The notes below the pieces were generated by a model. It was given only the letters and a program-made list of their open reading frames with translations. It was not told where the DNA came from and ran no database searches. This document shows positions 16,844-24,970 of a DNA stretch of 64,000 nucleotides, one piece after another. The stretch is from positions 779,821-843,820 of the forward strand of contig NZ_JAHTLF010000018.1 in assembly GCF_024614185.1 (NCBI RefSeq). The letters run 5' to 3'. The DNA is from Nocardioides carbamazepini (lineage in GTDB: Bacteria > Actinomycetota > Actinomycetes > Propionibacteriales > Nocardioidaceae). Each line of letters begins with the position of its first letter. Positions within the stretch are counted from its first letter, which is position 1. The position numbers were made by a program, and so were the translations under genes.

Positions 16844-18299
16844 CGGCCGGCCGACCCGTCTGGCCGCCCACGACACCCACGCCGCCCGTGCCGGTCTGCT
16901 GGCGCTCGCGCAGGCGGTTCAGCAGGTCGCGCCCGGCCGCGCGGCGTCGGTCGTTGTTGGCGCGGTTGATCTGGTCGGGCCGCAGGCCGAGCAGCTCGAG
17001 TGCGACGTCGGATTGGGACTCGGTGAGCCACGGCACCTGAGCGAGGATCTTTGCCCCGGCGTCGGCCGCGGCCGCTCGCGAGACGTGCTGAGCCGGTCGC
17101 CACCGGCACTGCACGTCGAGGTCGGCGGGCAGGTCTTCGTCGTTGTACATCGCCAGCGCGCGAGTGACGGCCGACGACACGTCAGGTCCCCAGTCGTCCA
17201 TGGTTGCCTCGGCAGTGGCGATGATGTCGTCGCGCGAGGCCAGCAGCGCGTCGTAGCTGGTCGGGTTCGAGTCGCCGAGGATGCCGAGCTCACCGAGCGG
17301 GATCCCGGTCTCGCCGGAGAACATCTGCGCGAGCATCCGCAGGTGCGCGTTCTGCGGCTCCGGGGACTGGCCGTGGAACTGCTTCACGTCCGCACGTGCC
17401 AGCTTCGGGTCGTCGACCTCCTCGTCGTCACCGATTGCCCAGATCGCGTCCCAGGCGGCCTGCCAGGTCGGCTTGATCGTGCCGTCGGCGTTGCGGAAAG
17501 CGTCCTCGCCGGCACCGAGCAGGACATAGCGCGGCAGCGAGTAGGCCTCGCCGTTGACATCGCCGCGGATCATGGCGCCGAGCGCCTGTCCCTGGAACGA
17601 CATCGCGGCCCGGGTGATCCGTGAGGACCCGAAAGGTCGGTCGATGCGCGGCTTGTAGCGCATCGGGTCGACCGGGACGCCGTACTTGTGGTCGCGCCGC
17701 GTGACCGTCCACCCGGTGGGGGTCTTGGTCATGAACACGTTGAGGTTGGGCAGGTACATCGTCATGTCGGTCGGCTCGCCCTTGTCGTCGAGCTCGTTGA
17801 TCGACAGGAACGACGACAGGGCCCGCCGGCGGCCGTCCCAGACCCCGGTCCCGGTCAGGGCGGAGCGGGCGTTGATGAGTGCCTTCGGCTCGCCGGCCTC
17901 GATGTCGCCGAGAGTGGTGACCAGCCAGGAGACCGAGTGAATCAGGCCGGAGACACCAGCCTGGGAGACCTCGGACCCGAGGCGGTTGGTCTTCCAGATC
18001 TCGTGCATGCCCAGCGAGTCCAGGTCGCGGCCGGCACGGTCGTAGACGCCATCGAGGTTGCAGCGGCGGGCGAGCTTGTCGACCGCCATGGTCGACCAGC
18101 CGAGCACGAACGACTTCTTCTTCACCGACGGCGGAGCGGTGGAGGACATGAGGTGACGGGTGGCGTTCGCCATGTCGTAGAACCCGGTACGCAGGTTGTT
18201 CCGCTGCCGCTTGGAGCGCCACTGCATGACCAGCTGGTCGAGCGTGTTCTGCTCGCCGTGTTCGAGGTCGGGGACCGCGACCGTCTTGGACTGAGCCAT
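16821..18299 (-). CDS. Portal protein
   Basis: This 492-residue protein follows the large terminase with no gap (TAG then ATG) and precedes the MuF gene, the conserved portal position. It resembles SPP1 gp6-type actinophage portals: an N-terminal NLRTGFYDMANATRHL segment, a wing region, a long stem and clip (EAYSLPRYVLLGAG ... WDAIWAIGDDE), the motif MFSGETGIPLGELGI and a C-terminal crown helix. It forms the dodecameric DNA channel and terminase docking site. Confidence 0.9.
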   Translation of the reverse strand: MAQSKTVAVPDLEHGEQNTLDQLVMQWRSKRQRNNLRTGFYDMANATRHLMSSTAPPSVKKKSFVLGWSTMAVDKLARRCNLDGVYDRAGRDLDSLGMHEIWKTNRLGSEVSQAGVSGLIHSVSWLVTTLGDIEAGEPKALINARSALTGTGVWDGRRRALSSFLSINELDDKGEPTDMTMYLPNLNVFMTKTPTGWTVTRRDHKYGVPVDPMRYKPRIDRPFGSSRITRAAMSFQGQALGAMIRGDVNGEAYSLPRYVLLGAGEDAFRNADGTIKPTWQAAWDAIWAIGDDEEVDDPKLARADVKQFHGQSPEPQNAHLRMLAQMFSGETGIPLGELGILGDSNPTSYDALLASRDDIIATAEATMDDWGPDVSSAVTRALAMYNDEDLPADLDVQCRWRPAQHVSRAAAADAGAKILAQVPWLTESQSDVALELLGLRPDQINRANNDRRRAAGRDLLNRLRERQQTGTGGVGVVGGQTGRPADGNDNPA

Positions 18300-19841
18300 C
18301 TACCCGGTCACCACCCTTCGTCCCGTGCCGGTCCGCTTGCGCGTCGGCTTCTTCACGTTGGAGTTCATGGCGCCCCACAGGGCGAGCGAGACGGCTTGGG
18401 TGGGCGTGATGTCGAGACCGGGATGCTTCGCCGCCCACACCCACGCCTTGCCGCCCATGACGCTGTGCTTGCCGGCCGCGCCGTTCGAGGCGTTCAGCAG
18501 CGGCTGGTCGAGATGTCGCAGCGTGGGAGGTTCGGCCTCGACGGGATTGCCGTCAGCGTCCACGCCAGCGGGGATGCCGACTGCCTTGTCGACCAGCGTG
18601 CCGGCCGAGGCCGCTACCTCTCGGGTGCCGATCACGGTCACCGCGACCTTGTGGGCCTTGAGCGCGTCGACCAGGGTCGCGGCTTGGGACTGCCCATCGA
18701 CCACGACGGCACGGATGTTGTTCTTCGCGCACCGATCGACCACCCACTCGATGGCCCAGTCCACGCCGTTGCGCTGCTCGTCGACCTCGACGTGCCACCG
18801 ACCGTCGGCACGCTGGCCGGCCAGCCCGACGGTGGTGACCGAGCGGTCCGGAGAGACCTGGATCCCCAGCGACAGCCGCTCGATCGCCATCGACGCTGGG
18901 TCCCGGTCCTCGTGCCAGGTGATGGTGTCGATGACCGAGGTCTGGCCGAGGACGTTCCAGATCCCGAGTCCCTCGCGCAGGAACGACTCCTCGCCGAGGT
19001 TCTTCCGCATCCGCAGGATCGACTCCTGCGGCGTGAAGTCCGGGTACGACGGGTTGGCCTTGGAGACCTGCTCCCAGTCGTTCGGATCGGCATCGTCATC
19101 GGCGGAGAACTCGATGTAGACGGTGTCCTCGTCCTCGCCGGACAGCGCGTCTTGGCGCTTGCGGGTGAACACCTCGCCGGCGTCCTCGGGTCGCGGCGGG
19201 GTGCCGGTGTAGAAGATCAGCGCGCCGGTCGAGAGCTGCGACTGGTTCGCGGTCGGGATCATGTCGTCGATCGCGCGGTCGGTGAGTCGCTGCGCCTCGT
19301 CGAACACGATGACGTCGACCTTCGCGAAGCCGAGGCCGAACCCGCGCTCACGTGCGCCGAACAGGATCCGGGAGCCGTTGCGGAACCGGATCTCTTCCTC
19401 GCCCGAGCCGAGGACCGGCTTGAGCATGTGCGGCCGGATCTTCTTGCGCCGCGACATCGACCGCATCGACTTGAACGTCTCTTCGGCCGTGCGGGAGCGG
19501 TGCGCGGTCCAGATGACCGTCATGCCCGGGTTGAGCAGACACAGCGCGAAGATGATCGCGCCCATCAGGAACGTCTTCCCGACCTGCCGCGGGATCGAGA
19601 TCACGACCCCACCGATCGTGGCCGCGTACTTCCCATCCGCACGCTTGGCGAGGATCACCTTGCCGGCGTCGGACTGCCACGCCTGGAACTCGATGCCCAG
19701 GTCGACGCACTTGTCGCGGACCGAGGGCCACCCAGTGCTCACGGCCCCGGTCGGGACGATGACGTGCCGGGCGGTGTCAGCCAGTCGTGCTGAACTCGTC
19801 CGGGTCGAACTCTTCGTCGGGGGTGGGGCCGCCGTTGCCAT
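18300..19841 (-). CDS. terL: Terminase large subunit
   Basis: This 513-residue protein has the ATPase motor with a Walker A variant PRQVGKT at residues 84-90, Walker B VDVIVFDE at 175-182 and a likely coupling motif (YTGTPPRP). The C-terminal RNase H-like nuclease shows acidic residues in LSLGIQVSPD, VVVDGQ and TLVDALK. It packages DNA through the portal. The gene starts inside the small-terminase-candidate gene with a 65-base overlap. Together with the neighbouring HNH gene it fits a cos-type packaging system. Confidence 0.93.
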   Translation of the reverse strand: MATAAPPPTKSSTRTSSARLADTARHVIVPTGAVSTGWPSVRDKCVDLGIEFQAWQSDAGKVILAKRADGKYAATIGGVVISIPRQVGKTFLMGAIIFALCLLNPGMTVIWTAHRSRTAEETFKSMRSMSRRKKIRPHMLKPVLGSGEEEIRFRNGSRILFGARERGFGLGFAKVDVIVFDEAQRLTDRAIDDMIPTANQSQLSTGALIFYTGTPPRPEDAGEVFTRKRQDALSGEDEDTVYIEFSADDDADPNDWEQVSKANPSYPDFTPQESILRMRKNLGEESFLREGLGIWNVLGQTSVIDTITWHEDRDPASMAIERLSLGIQVSPDRSVTTVGLAGQRADGRWHVEVDEQRNGVDWAIEWVVDRCAKNNIRAVVVDGQSQAATLVDALKAHKVAVTVIGTREVAASAGTLVDKAVGIPAGVDADGNPVEAEPPTLRHLDQPLLNASNGAAGKHSVMGGKAWVWAAKHPGLDITPTQAVSLALWGAMNSNVKKPTRKRTGTGRRVVTG

Positions 19842-20208
19842 TCTCGGCCGCCTCCTCCTCGGCCGCCGCCTTGAGCTCCTGGATCTCCTTCGAGATCAGC
19901 GCGAGCTGCCGGTGCAGCGCGGCCTTCGCCGGGCCCTTCTCGTTCGGGATGTCCTTCGCGATCTGGCGGCGCTGCGCGAGGAGGATCTCGATGTAGATCC
20001 CGCCCTCGATCGCCTCGTCGAGCGTCAGCGGGCGCGCCTTCTCGGTGGCGTTGGCCGGTACGACCTCGTCCTTGCCCACCGCCCGCAGGGTGGTCGGCTT
20101 CCGGCTGCTCGCCTTCCGTGTGGTCGCGGTCTTCCGCGCGGCGGCCTTGCGGGTGGCCGTCTTGCGAGTGGTGGTCTTGCGGGGTGCGGGAGGGTTGCGA
20201 TTGACCAC
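19777..20208 (-). CDS. Putative terminase small subunit with histone-H1-like N-terminus
   Basis: A GTG at 20208 has GGGAGG five bases upstream and gives 143 residues. Residues 1-40 are a Lys/Arg/Thr/Ala low-complexity arm (APRKTTTRKTATRKAAARK...) like the tail of bacterial H1-like proteins. Residues 55-120 are helical (LTLDEAIEGGIYIEILLAQRRQIAKDI ... LHRQLALISKEIQELKAAAEEE), and the end is very acidic. Its position just before the large terminase and its helix layout match actinophage small terminases. The basic arm would add non-specific DNA binding. The assignment is by context. Confidence 0.65.
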   Translation of the reverse strand: MVNRNPPAPRKTTTRKTATRKAAARKTATTRKASSRKPTTLRAVGKDEVVPANATEKARPLTLDEAIEGGIYIEILLAQRRQIAKDIPNEKGPAKAALHRQLALISKEIQELKAAAEEEAAENGNGGPTPDEEFDPDEFSTTG

Positions 20209-20224
20209 GGTCGCCTCCCTTGAA

Positions 20225-20341
20225 TATGCGCCTGGTGCTGTACGCCGCGCGAAAAAAAGCTCAGGGATAGATCGGGCGTAGCGCCCCCAGTGGAGGATCC
20301 GGCCGGGGGCGGGGGGACCTCCCCCCAGTATGCGTCTGGTG
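20225..20341. other. Candidate cos/packaging region
   Basis: This is the only real gap in the packaging cluster. It lies between the HNH-P-loop gene and the small-terminase candidate. A 13-bp repeat TATGCGYCTGGTG occurs at 20225-20237 and 20329-20341. Between them lies an unusually pure G/C stretch with GGGGGG (20311-20316) and CCCCCC (20321-20326) as an inverted repeat. HNH-terminase phages usually keep cos here; the exact cut site cannot be read from sequence alone. Confidence 0.4.
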
Positions 20342-20344
20342 ACG

Positions 20345-21010
20345 TTAGGCGAGCGAGCCGGACCGTTGGAGCCGCAGCGAGGCGAAGGAGAGTTTGACCT
20401 CGCCGGGCTCGTACTTGGCCCACCACTGTCGGGCGCCGTTGATCTGGATCCGGATGGGTGGTGTGGTGCGTCCGCGTTGCTTGATGCGGCGGATGCACTC
20501 GTCAAGCGCGGTGTCGACCACGACCAGCTCGGTCGCCCCGCACGCTGTGGCTGCGCCCTGCCTGGCCCTCAGCGTGGCGCCGGTGCGGATGACCACAGCC
20601 CGAGCCTTGGGCTGCTCACGGAGCTGGACGAGTGCGGCACGGAACAGGGCATCAGACCCGGCCCACTGCTCGTCGTCGAGGTCGTACACCTCGAGTCCCT
20701 CGGCATCGGCGATGGTGTGCGCGAGCGTGGTCTTCCCAGCACCGGGTGGTCCGACGACCAGCATCACCTTGCGGTCGTACTCGGCCGGCAGCAGGTCGCC
20801 CTTCCTGCGGTTGCAGAACGGGGCGACGTCGTGGTGCACGGGCTGGAGGTTGCTGGGGTGTTCGGTCCCGCCACGTGTGATCGGGACCTTGTGGTCGACG
20901 GCGTCCGAGCCCGGCTGGCCGCAGAGCCCGCAGATGTCGGACGCCTTGAGGATCTTGGCGTTGCGCTTCTGTCGGGTGCTGCCGCTGAGTCGGTGGTGGT
21001 GCTGGCTCAC
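20345..21010 (-). CDS. HNH endonuclease fused to a P-loop kinase/ATPase domain
   Basis: A GTG at 21010 overlaps the upstream stop as GTGA and gives 221 residues; an ATG three codons earlier is possible. Residues 25-72 are an HNH domain with CGLC (27-30), the DH pair (39-40), N54 and a CNRRKGD end. Residues 82-221 are a P-loop domain with GPPGAGKTT (87-95), YDLDDEQW and a Lys/Arg-rich lid (RIKQRGR), like small AAA or zeta/kinase-type NTPases. HNH proteins beside terminase assist cos cleavage in many phages. The P-loop fusion is unusual. Confidence 0.8.
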   Translation of the reverse strand: MSQHHHRLSGSTRQKRNAKILKASDICGLCGQPGSDAVDHKVPITRGGTEHPSNLQPVHHDVAPFCNRRKGDLLPAEYDRKVMLVVGPPGAGKTTLAHTIADAEGLEVYDLDDEQWAGSDALFRAALVQLREQPKARAVVIRTGATLRARQGAATACGATELVVVDTALDECIRRIKQRGRTTPPIRIQINGARQWWAKYEPGEVKLSFASLRLQRSGSLA

Positions 21011-21372
21011 GCTCGGCATCCCTCGTGCAGCCAGGCAGCGATGAAGCCGACGAGGTAGGCCAGTGCCTCCGAGAGACCGTCGTACTCCTGCCCGATGTGG
21101 TCGAGCAGCATGCCGGCGGCGCGGGTCGCCTCGTGCGCGAGGATCTCGGTCAGCCCGACGGGATTGTCGTTGAGCCGCTCGCGGTCGACGAAGACCGAGA
21201 GGTTGATCGAGCCGTCGTCTCCGATGTCGCGGCTAGTGAAGCCGAGCGCGCCGGCCTCGATGTCGGGCAGACTGTCGATCCGGCGTTGCAGCTTCTGCCA
21301 GGCCTTGTCGTCGCGCGCGTGGTGGAGCCAGACGCCGTAGATGTCCAGCTGGTGGGAGCGGGGCTTGGACAC
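21007..21372 (-). CDS. Metallopeptidase-like protein with degenerate HExxH motif
   Basis: A GTG at 21372 with GGGGAGG nine bases upstream gives 121 residues; longer starts at 21483 or 21540 are possible. The sequence has AHEATRAAGMLLDHIGQ followed by SEALAYLVGFI. This matches small phage and bacterial proteins with HEATHAA ... E/AYLV, but the second His of the zinc motif is Arg here. It is therefore probably non-catalytic. It is the first gene of the packaging operon. Role unknown. Confidence 0.6.
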   Translation of the reverse strand: MSKPRSHQLDIYGVWLHHARDDKAWQKLQRRIDSLPDIEAGALGFTSRDIGDDGSINLSVFVDRERLNDNPVGLTEILAHEATRAAGMLLDHIGQEYDGLSEALAYLVGFIAAWLHEGCRA

Positions 21373-21398
21373 GGCGATCGGCCTCCCCGGAACGACGA

Positions 21399-21429
21399 AG
21401 ACCCCCTCAGCGAGCGGCTGAGTGGGTCT
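21399..21429 (-). promoter_or_regulatory. Leader hairpin upstream of the packaging operon
   Basis: On the minus strand AGACCC and CTCAGC pair with GCTGAG and GGGTCT, giving two 6-bp stems with a one- to two-base bulge and a five-base loop. It lies between a possible TATGCT -10 (21484-21479) and the GTG at 21372, so it may act as an attenuator or antitermination site for the late operon. Confidence 0.4.
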
Positions 21430-21494
21430 AGGTTGATCGGTGTCCGGGTATGCGGCAGCAGCCGGAACTGGTGCCAGAAGCATAGCGCGAGCGC

Positions 21495-21504
21495 GTTCGC
21501 GAAC
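21495..21504. promoter_or_regulatory. Palindrome in the divergent region before the Schlafen-like gene
   Basis: GTTCGCGAAC is a perfect 10-bp palindrome. It lies between the minus-strand packaging operon and the plus-strand gene at 21544 and could be an operator for either. The TATGCT element of the minus strand is about ten bases away. Confidence 0.3.
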
Positions 21505-21543
21505 CCGCGGACGACTCGCACGGAGGTGTGCTGGAATCACCCG

Positions 21544-22827
21544 GTGTCTGACTTCGACCTGTCCCGCCTGCCGAAGGGCGAGCTCGGTCGGCTCGCGCTG
21601 CTCGACTACGTTCGATCGTCCGATGACCGGGTCGAACGGTACTTCCTCGAGGTGAAGTCAGACGTCGACCTGACGACGAAGGAGGGTCGCGCGAAGGTCG
21701 CGAAGTTCATCCTCGGCGCTGCGAACCGCGACAAGGCCAAGGCGGCGAAGCGATTCGACGGACACGCGCTCATGGTTCTGGGGGTGGGTGACGGCGACGC
21801 CGCCGGTGTGGGTGCGTTTGAGGCCATGGACCTTGCGAATGAGGTACGGAAGTTCGCGGGCGCTGACGGACCCGGATGGGACTTTGAGCGGATCCCGCTT
21901 CCCGACGGGCGTGACGTCATCGTGGTCATCGTCGATCCACCTACCGGCGCGGTATTGACTTGCCTGGCCGACGGCCCCGTCGGCTTGGTCGACGGCGGCA
22001 TCTACGTTCGTGGCGACGGCGACACCCGTCGTGCGACCGGCGACGAGATCCGCCAGATGATCAGCCGGTCGACCATGGGCCACGCGACGGTCGATGTGGG
22101 CGTGGAGGTCATCGGGAAGGTGATGTCGTACGCCATCGAGACGCAGCCGTTCTTGGACGCTATCGACTGGCAGGGTGGCGCGATGGCTCGCAAGGCGCCG
22201 AGCATCCTCGGCAGTATGGACCGCAGGTCTCGCGCGACGTTCATAGCCGAACTTGAAGCCTGGCGCACGGCTGTGTGGGAGGACCCGCTTTCCGGGCCGA
22301 GGACCATGGCCGCTCACATGCTGGATGGGATCCAGATACGCGTGGTCAACCGGGCCAAGACATTCCTTCGAGACATCCGCCTCGAGATCGAGTTCGACGC
22401 CCCCGTCACGGCAATCGAATGGCTCAGCCCTCTGGATCCCAGTGACCCGTTCGACCTCCTCCCGGGCCGACCCAAGGCATGGGGGACCGAGACGCTCGGC
22501 GACTTGCTGTACCCGTTCAGCCAGAACGACAGCATGATGCCGCGCCTCGCAGGTACCGGTGTCGCCGAGATCGAGTGCGCGACGCCGGCGCAGCTGGTGC
22601 TCACGCTCAACGACCTCAGGCCAGCGCAGACGCGAACTTCGGGAGATGACGAGGTCGTACTCGTGATCCTGCCCGCTGCCGAGGCCGTCGAGAGCGTGAC
22701 CGCACGGTGGAGGCTTACGGTGGCTGAGGTCCATGAGGTCTTCGACGGCGTCCTCAAGGTTCCGGTGCAGCACATCGATGTCGACGCCGCAGCGATGCTC
22801 GCAGGCGATGGAGGCACTACGGACTAG
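21544..22827 (+). CDS. Schlafen/AlbA_2-type protein (candidate phage-exclusion gene)
   Basis: The GTG at 21544 gives 427 residues. The N-terminal 150 residues show the AlbA_2/Schlafen core: YFLEVKSDVDL, then AKVAKFILGAANRDKAKAAK, then GHALMVLGVGDGD and later VIVVIVDPPTG. This fold is found in RNases and defence proteins. The rest is less certain, with long helices (about 190-280) and beta-rich segments. The gene is reversed relative to both flanking operons and has softer GC, both typical of a moron. The start is uncertain because GGAGG lies 17 bases upstream. Confidence 0.65.
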   Translation: MSDFDLSRLPKGELGRLALLDYVRSSDDRVERYFLEVKSDVDLTTKEGRAKVAKFILGAANRDKAKAAKRFDGHALMVLGVGDGDAAGVGAFEAMDLANEVRKFAGADGPGWDFERIPLPDGRDVIVVIVDPPTGAVLTCLADGPVGLVDGGIYVRGDGDTRRATGDEIRQMISRSTMGHATVDVGVEVIGKVMSYAIETQPFLDAIDWQGGAMARKAPSILGSMDRRSRATFIAELEAWRTAVWEDPLSGPRTMAAHMLDGIQIRVVNRAKTFLRDIRLEIEFDAPVTAIEWLSPLDPSDPFDLLPGRPKAWGTETLGDLLYPFSQNDSMMPRLAGTGVAEIECATPAQLVLTLNDLRPAQTRTSGDDEVVLVILPAAEAVESVTARWRLTVAEVHEVFDGVLKVPVQHIDVDAAAMLAGDGGTTD

Positions 22828-23164
22828 GCGGCAGTCCGTCGTTCGCCCACGTCGGGTTGTAGTCGTCGTGGTCGGCCCACGTCTCGGCGAGGATCCGGAT
22901 CACCTGCTCGCCGTGCGGCTGCGGCGGCGCGGCGGGGTCACCGAGTGCGCAGAGATCCTCGATGCCCTGGGCCCACTCGATCAGGCCGCGCTTGGTCTCG
23001 CACTCCGCCAGGACGCGGCCCGCGATGGTGGGCCACTCGGGGATGTCGTCTACCGACACCCACTCCCGGGTCGTCCGGTCCCACGCCCGATGTGAGCGGG
23101 CGGCCTCCTCGTCCTCGCTGATCCGCGCCAGGCAGAACGCCACCAGCTCGTCCATCGTGCTCAT
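22817..23164 (-). CDS. DUF6221-type actinophage protein
   Basis: The ATG at 23164 overlaps the upstream stop (ATGA) and gives 115 residues. The pattern MDELVAFCLARISEDEEAARSH ... PARV-like LAECETKRGLIEWA ... HPDYNPTWAND matches a small acidic family common in actinophages and named DUF6221. Its function is unknown. It is the last gene of the early operon and overlaps the end of the convergent Schlafen-like gene by 11 bases. Confidence 0.72.
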   Translation of the reverse strand: MSTMDELVAFCLARISEDEEAARSHRAWDRTTREWVSVDDIPEWPTIAGRVLAECETKRGLIEWAQGIEDLCALGDPAAPPQPHGEQVIRILAETWADHDDYNPTWANDGLPPSP

Positions 23165-24423
23165 GACGCCATCATGCCTCTCTCGCGTGGGGTGGTGCGG
23201 GTGGTGAGGTGGAGGCGCCAGAGGTCGGGCCACCACAGCCAGGTCGTGTGGGTCGCGATGTCGCACCAGCCCTCGACCACGGCCTCGGCGTCGCCGTGCC
23301 AGCGCTCCGCGAGCTCTCCGCCGCAGACGACCGGCTCTCCGCCGTCCTCCTCGGGCGGCAGGAGGACGGGGCAGGCCGGGTGCTCGCGGTGGTCGTGGAT
23401 CGCGGCGCACTCGGTGCAGCGGTCGACCAGCTCGAGCCGCGGTGCGAGCCAGCGGCGGATGGTCCGCTCGCCCCGGCCCTGGGACTTCAACGTGGCGACG
23501 GCTTCCTGGAGCCGGACGAGCCGGTCAGCCTCGGGGCGCCACAGCATCTTCGCGTGTGCACGCTGCAGCTCGGTGTCCGTGTACCGGTGCTTGCAGGAGG
23601 GGCACTTCCAGCCGTCGCGGGCCGGGTCGCTGGCCAGCACCTCGACCGGGGCCGTGAACGAGCGGCAGCGGACGTTGAGGCACACGGTCGGCTCAGGCGT
23701 GACGACCCGGGTGCGGCTGCCGCAGAGGTGCCGGTCCTTGCGGGGGCCGACCATCCGCGTGCAGGGCTGAGCCGAGGCCGGGGCGGGGTGGTTGCGGTCC
23801 TCGCACCGGTACTCGGCCGGCGTGTGGGTCGAGCAGGTGGCGCAGGTCCAGCCGACGACGTAGCGGGGGCTGTAGACCCGGACCAGCCGCGGCTGCGGGG
23901 TCTTCTCGCAGTGGTCGCGGTCGCAGACGATGCGGGACCGGTCAGCGCGGCGGCCGGCCGAGACGATGTTCTCGATCGTGAGCCGGGCACGGCGTACGTC
24001 GCCGGCGAACCGAGGCCACCGGGCGGTGTCGTGCTCGGCGGCCCACGCGAGCGAGCCGCGGACGTAGTTGAGGTCCGACGCGAACGTCCGGACCAGTCCG
24101 GCGTAGTCCTCACCACGGAGGCGGCGGAGCTCTCCGGCCCAGTAGCCGATGAGCTGCTGCGGCGGCCAGCGCTGCTCGTCGTCCTCCTCGTCGTCGAGCG
24201 AGACGTAGGGACGGCCGTAGTCCTCGGCGGCGGCGCTGAGGTGGTTCCAAGCCTCGATGTCCGCGACCGGGCCGAGAGCGACCATCGCGGCGCCGCCCGG
24301 CATGTTCGGGTCGTCGCCGGCCGCGATCGCCTGGGCACGGAGCTCGTCGTGGCAGTGCTCGATCTCGGTGAGGTCGCGTGCGACCTTCACGATCGGGTCG
24401 CTGGTCTTGGCGGTCGTGGTCAC
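23161..24423 (-). CDS. Multi-zinc-ribbon protein
   Basis: A GTG at 24423 overlaps the upstream stop (GTGA) and gives 420 residues. From residue 170 on it has repeated Cys pairs: CDRDHC, CATC, CEDRNH ... C, CLNVRC, CPSC and CTEC ... C. These suggest three or four zinc ribbons. A probable helix-turn-helix (RRWLAPRLELVDR) lies between two of them. The N-terminal part is helical and acidic. Similar multi-ribbon proteins of unknown function occur in actinophage early regions. It may bind nucleic acid. Confidence 0.65.
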   Translation of the reverse strand: MTTTAKTSDPIVKVARDLTEIEHCHDELRAQAIAAGDDPNMPGGAAMVALGPVADIEAWNHLSAAAEDYGRPYVSLDDEEDDEQRWPPQQLIGYWAGELRRLRGEDYAGLVRTFASDLNYVRGSLAWAAEHDTARWPRFAGDVRRARLTIENIVSAGRRADRSRIVCDRDHCEKTPQPRLVRVYSPRYVVGWTCATCSTHTPAEYRCEDRNHPAPASAQPCTRMVGPRKDRHLCGSRTRVVTPEPTVCLNVRCRSFTAPVEVLASDPARDGWKCPSCKHRYTDTELQRAHAKMLWRPEADRLVRLQEAVATLKSQGRGERTIRRWLAPRLELVDRCTECAAIHDHREHPACPVLLPPEEDGGEPVVCGGELAERWHGDAEAVVEGWCDIATHTTWLWWPDLWRLHLTTRTTPRERGMMAS

Positions 24424-24737
24424 TCGGTTGCCTCTCGTCCGTCGAGGGAGTGGTGGGTGTAGAGCCAGCCGTTCGACCCGTCGGGACGGAACACGGCCTC
24501 TGGTCGCGGACCGCAAACGCAGTCCTCGCTGAGCGGGTGGTCGATGTGGTCGCGGAGCGGCACGACATGGACGGAGTCGCCTGCGTCCTCGGTCGTGGCC
24601 GCCCAGCAGTGGCCGCAGTCGCCGCCAGCGCAGGTGTCGTCATGGAGGTCCTGGAGGAGGAGCCAGCGGCCGACCCGGACCACGCAGACCCCGGTGACGA
24701 CCACGACGGCGACGAACACGACCATCAGGCGTCTCAT
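24420..24737 (-). CDS. Small single-span membrane protein
   Basis: The ATG at 24737 gives 105 residues. Residues 4-26 (LMVVFVAVVVVTGVCVVRVGRWLL) are a transmembrane helix. The rest is soluble and contains a Cys/His-rich part (CAGGDCGHCW ... CVCG). Both ends overlap neighbours by four bases. No family recognised; it may be a membrane-localised phage factor. Confidence 0.6.
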   Translation of the reverse strand: MRRLMVVFVAVVVVTGVCVVRVGRWLLLQDLHDDTCAGGDCGHCWAATTEDAGDSVHVVPLRDHIDHPLSEDCVCGPRPEAVFRPDGSNGWLYTHHSLDGREATE

Positions 24738-24970
24738 CGGCGTCTCCTGCGTCGGCGTGCACGGGCTGACGTCGCGGACCCGACCGCGAGCGCCTGCCGG
24801 AGGGCGACCTTCTTGGGCTTGCTCGGGTGGCCGAGGTGCCAGTGATCGCCACACGGGTACGCGCGGATCGTCAGGTCGATCCCGCGGGCCTTCTCGAGCG
24901 AGGTGAGCGCGGCCAGTGCGGCGGCCTTGCTGACGTGCCGATGCTTCGCCGGGTGAGGGCACTCAGCCAT
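24734..24970 (-). CDS. Small basic protein
   Basis: The ATG at 24970 is in an eight-base ATGGCTGA overlap with the upstream stop. The 78-residue product has an N-terminal ECPHPAKHRH segment, then CGDHWHLGHP, and ends in eight Arg residues in a row. The Cys/His pattern recalls small phage zinc-finger proteins. A longer frame lies upstream but within the next gene. Confidence 0.6.
   Translation of the reverse strand: MAECPHPAKHRHVSKAAALAALTSLEKARGIDLTIRAYPCGDHWHLGHPSKPKKVALRQALAVGSATSARARRRRRRR

Noticed and set aside
15377..16969. 530-codon plus-strand frame opposite the MuF gene
   Set aside because: No motif, no ribosome-binding site, and the minus-strand MuF gene has recognisable features.
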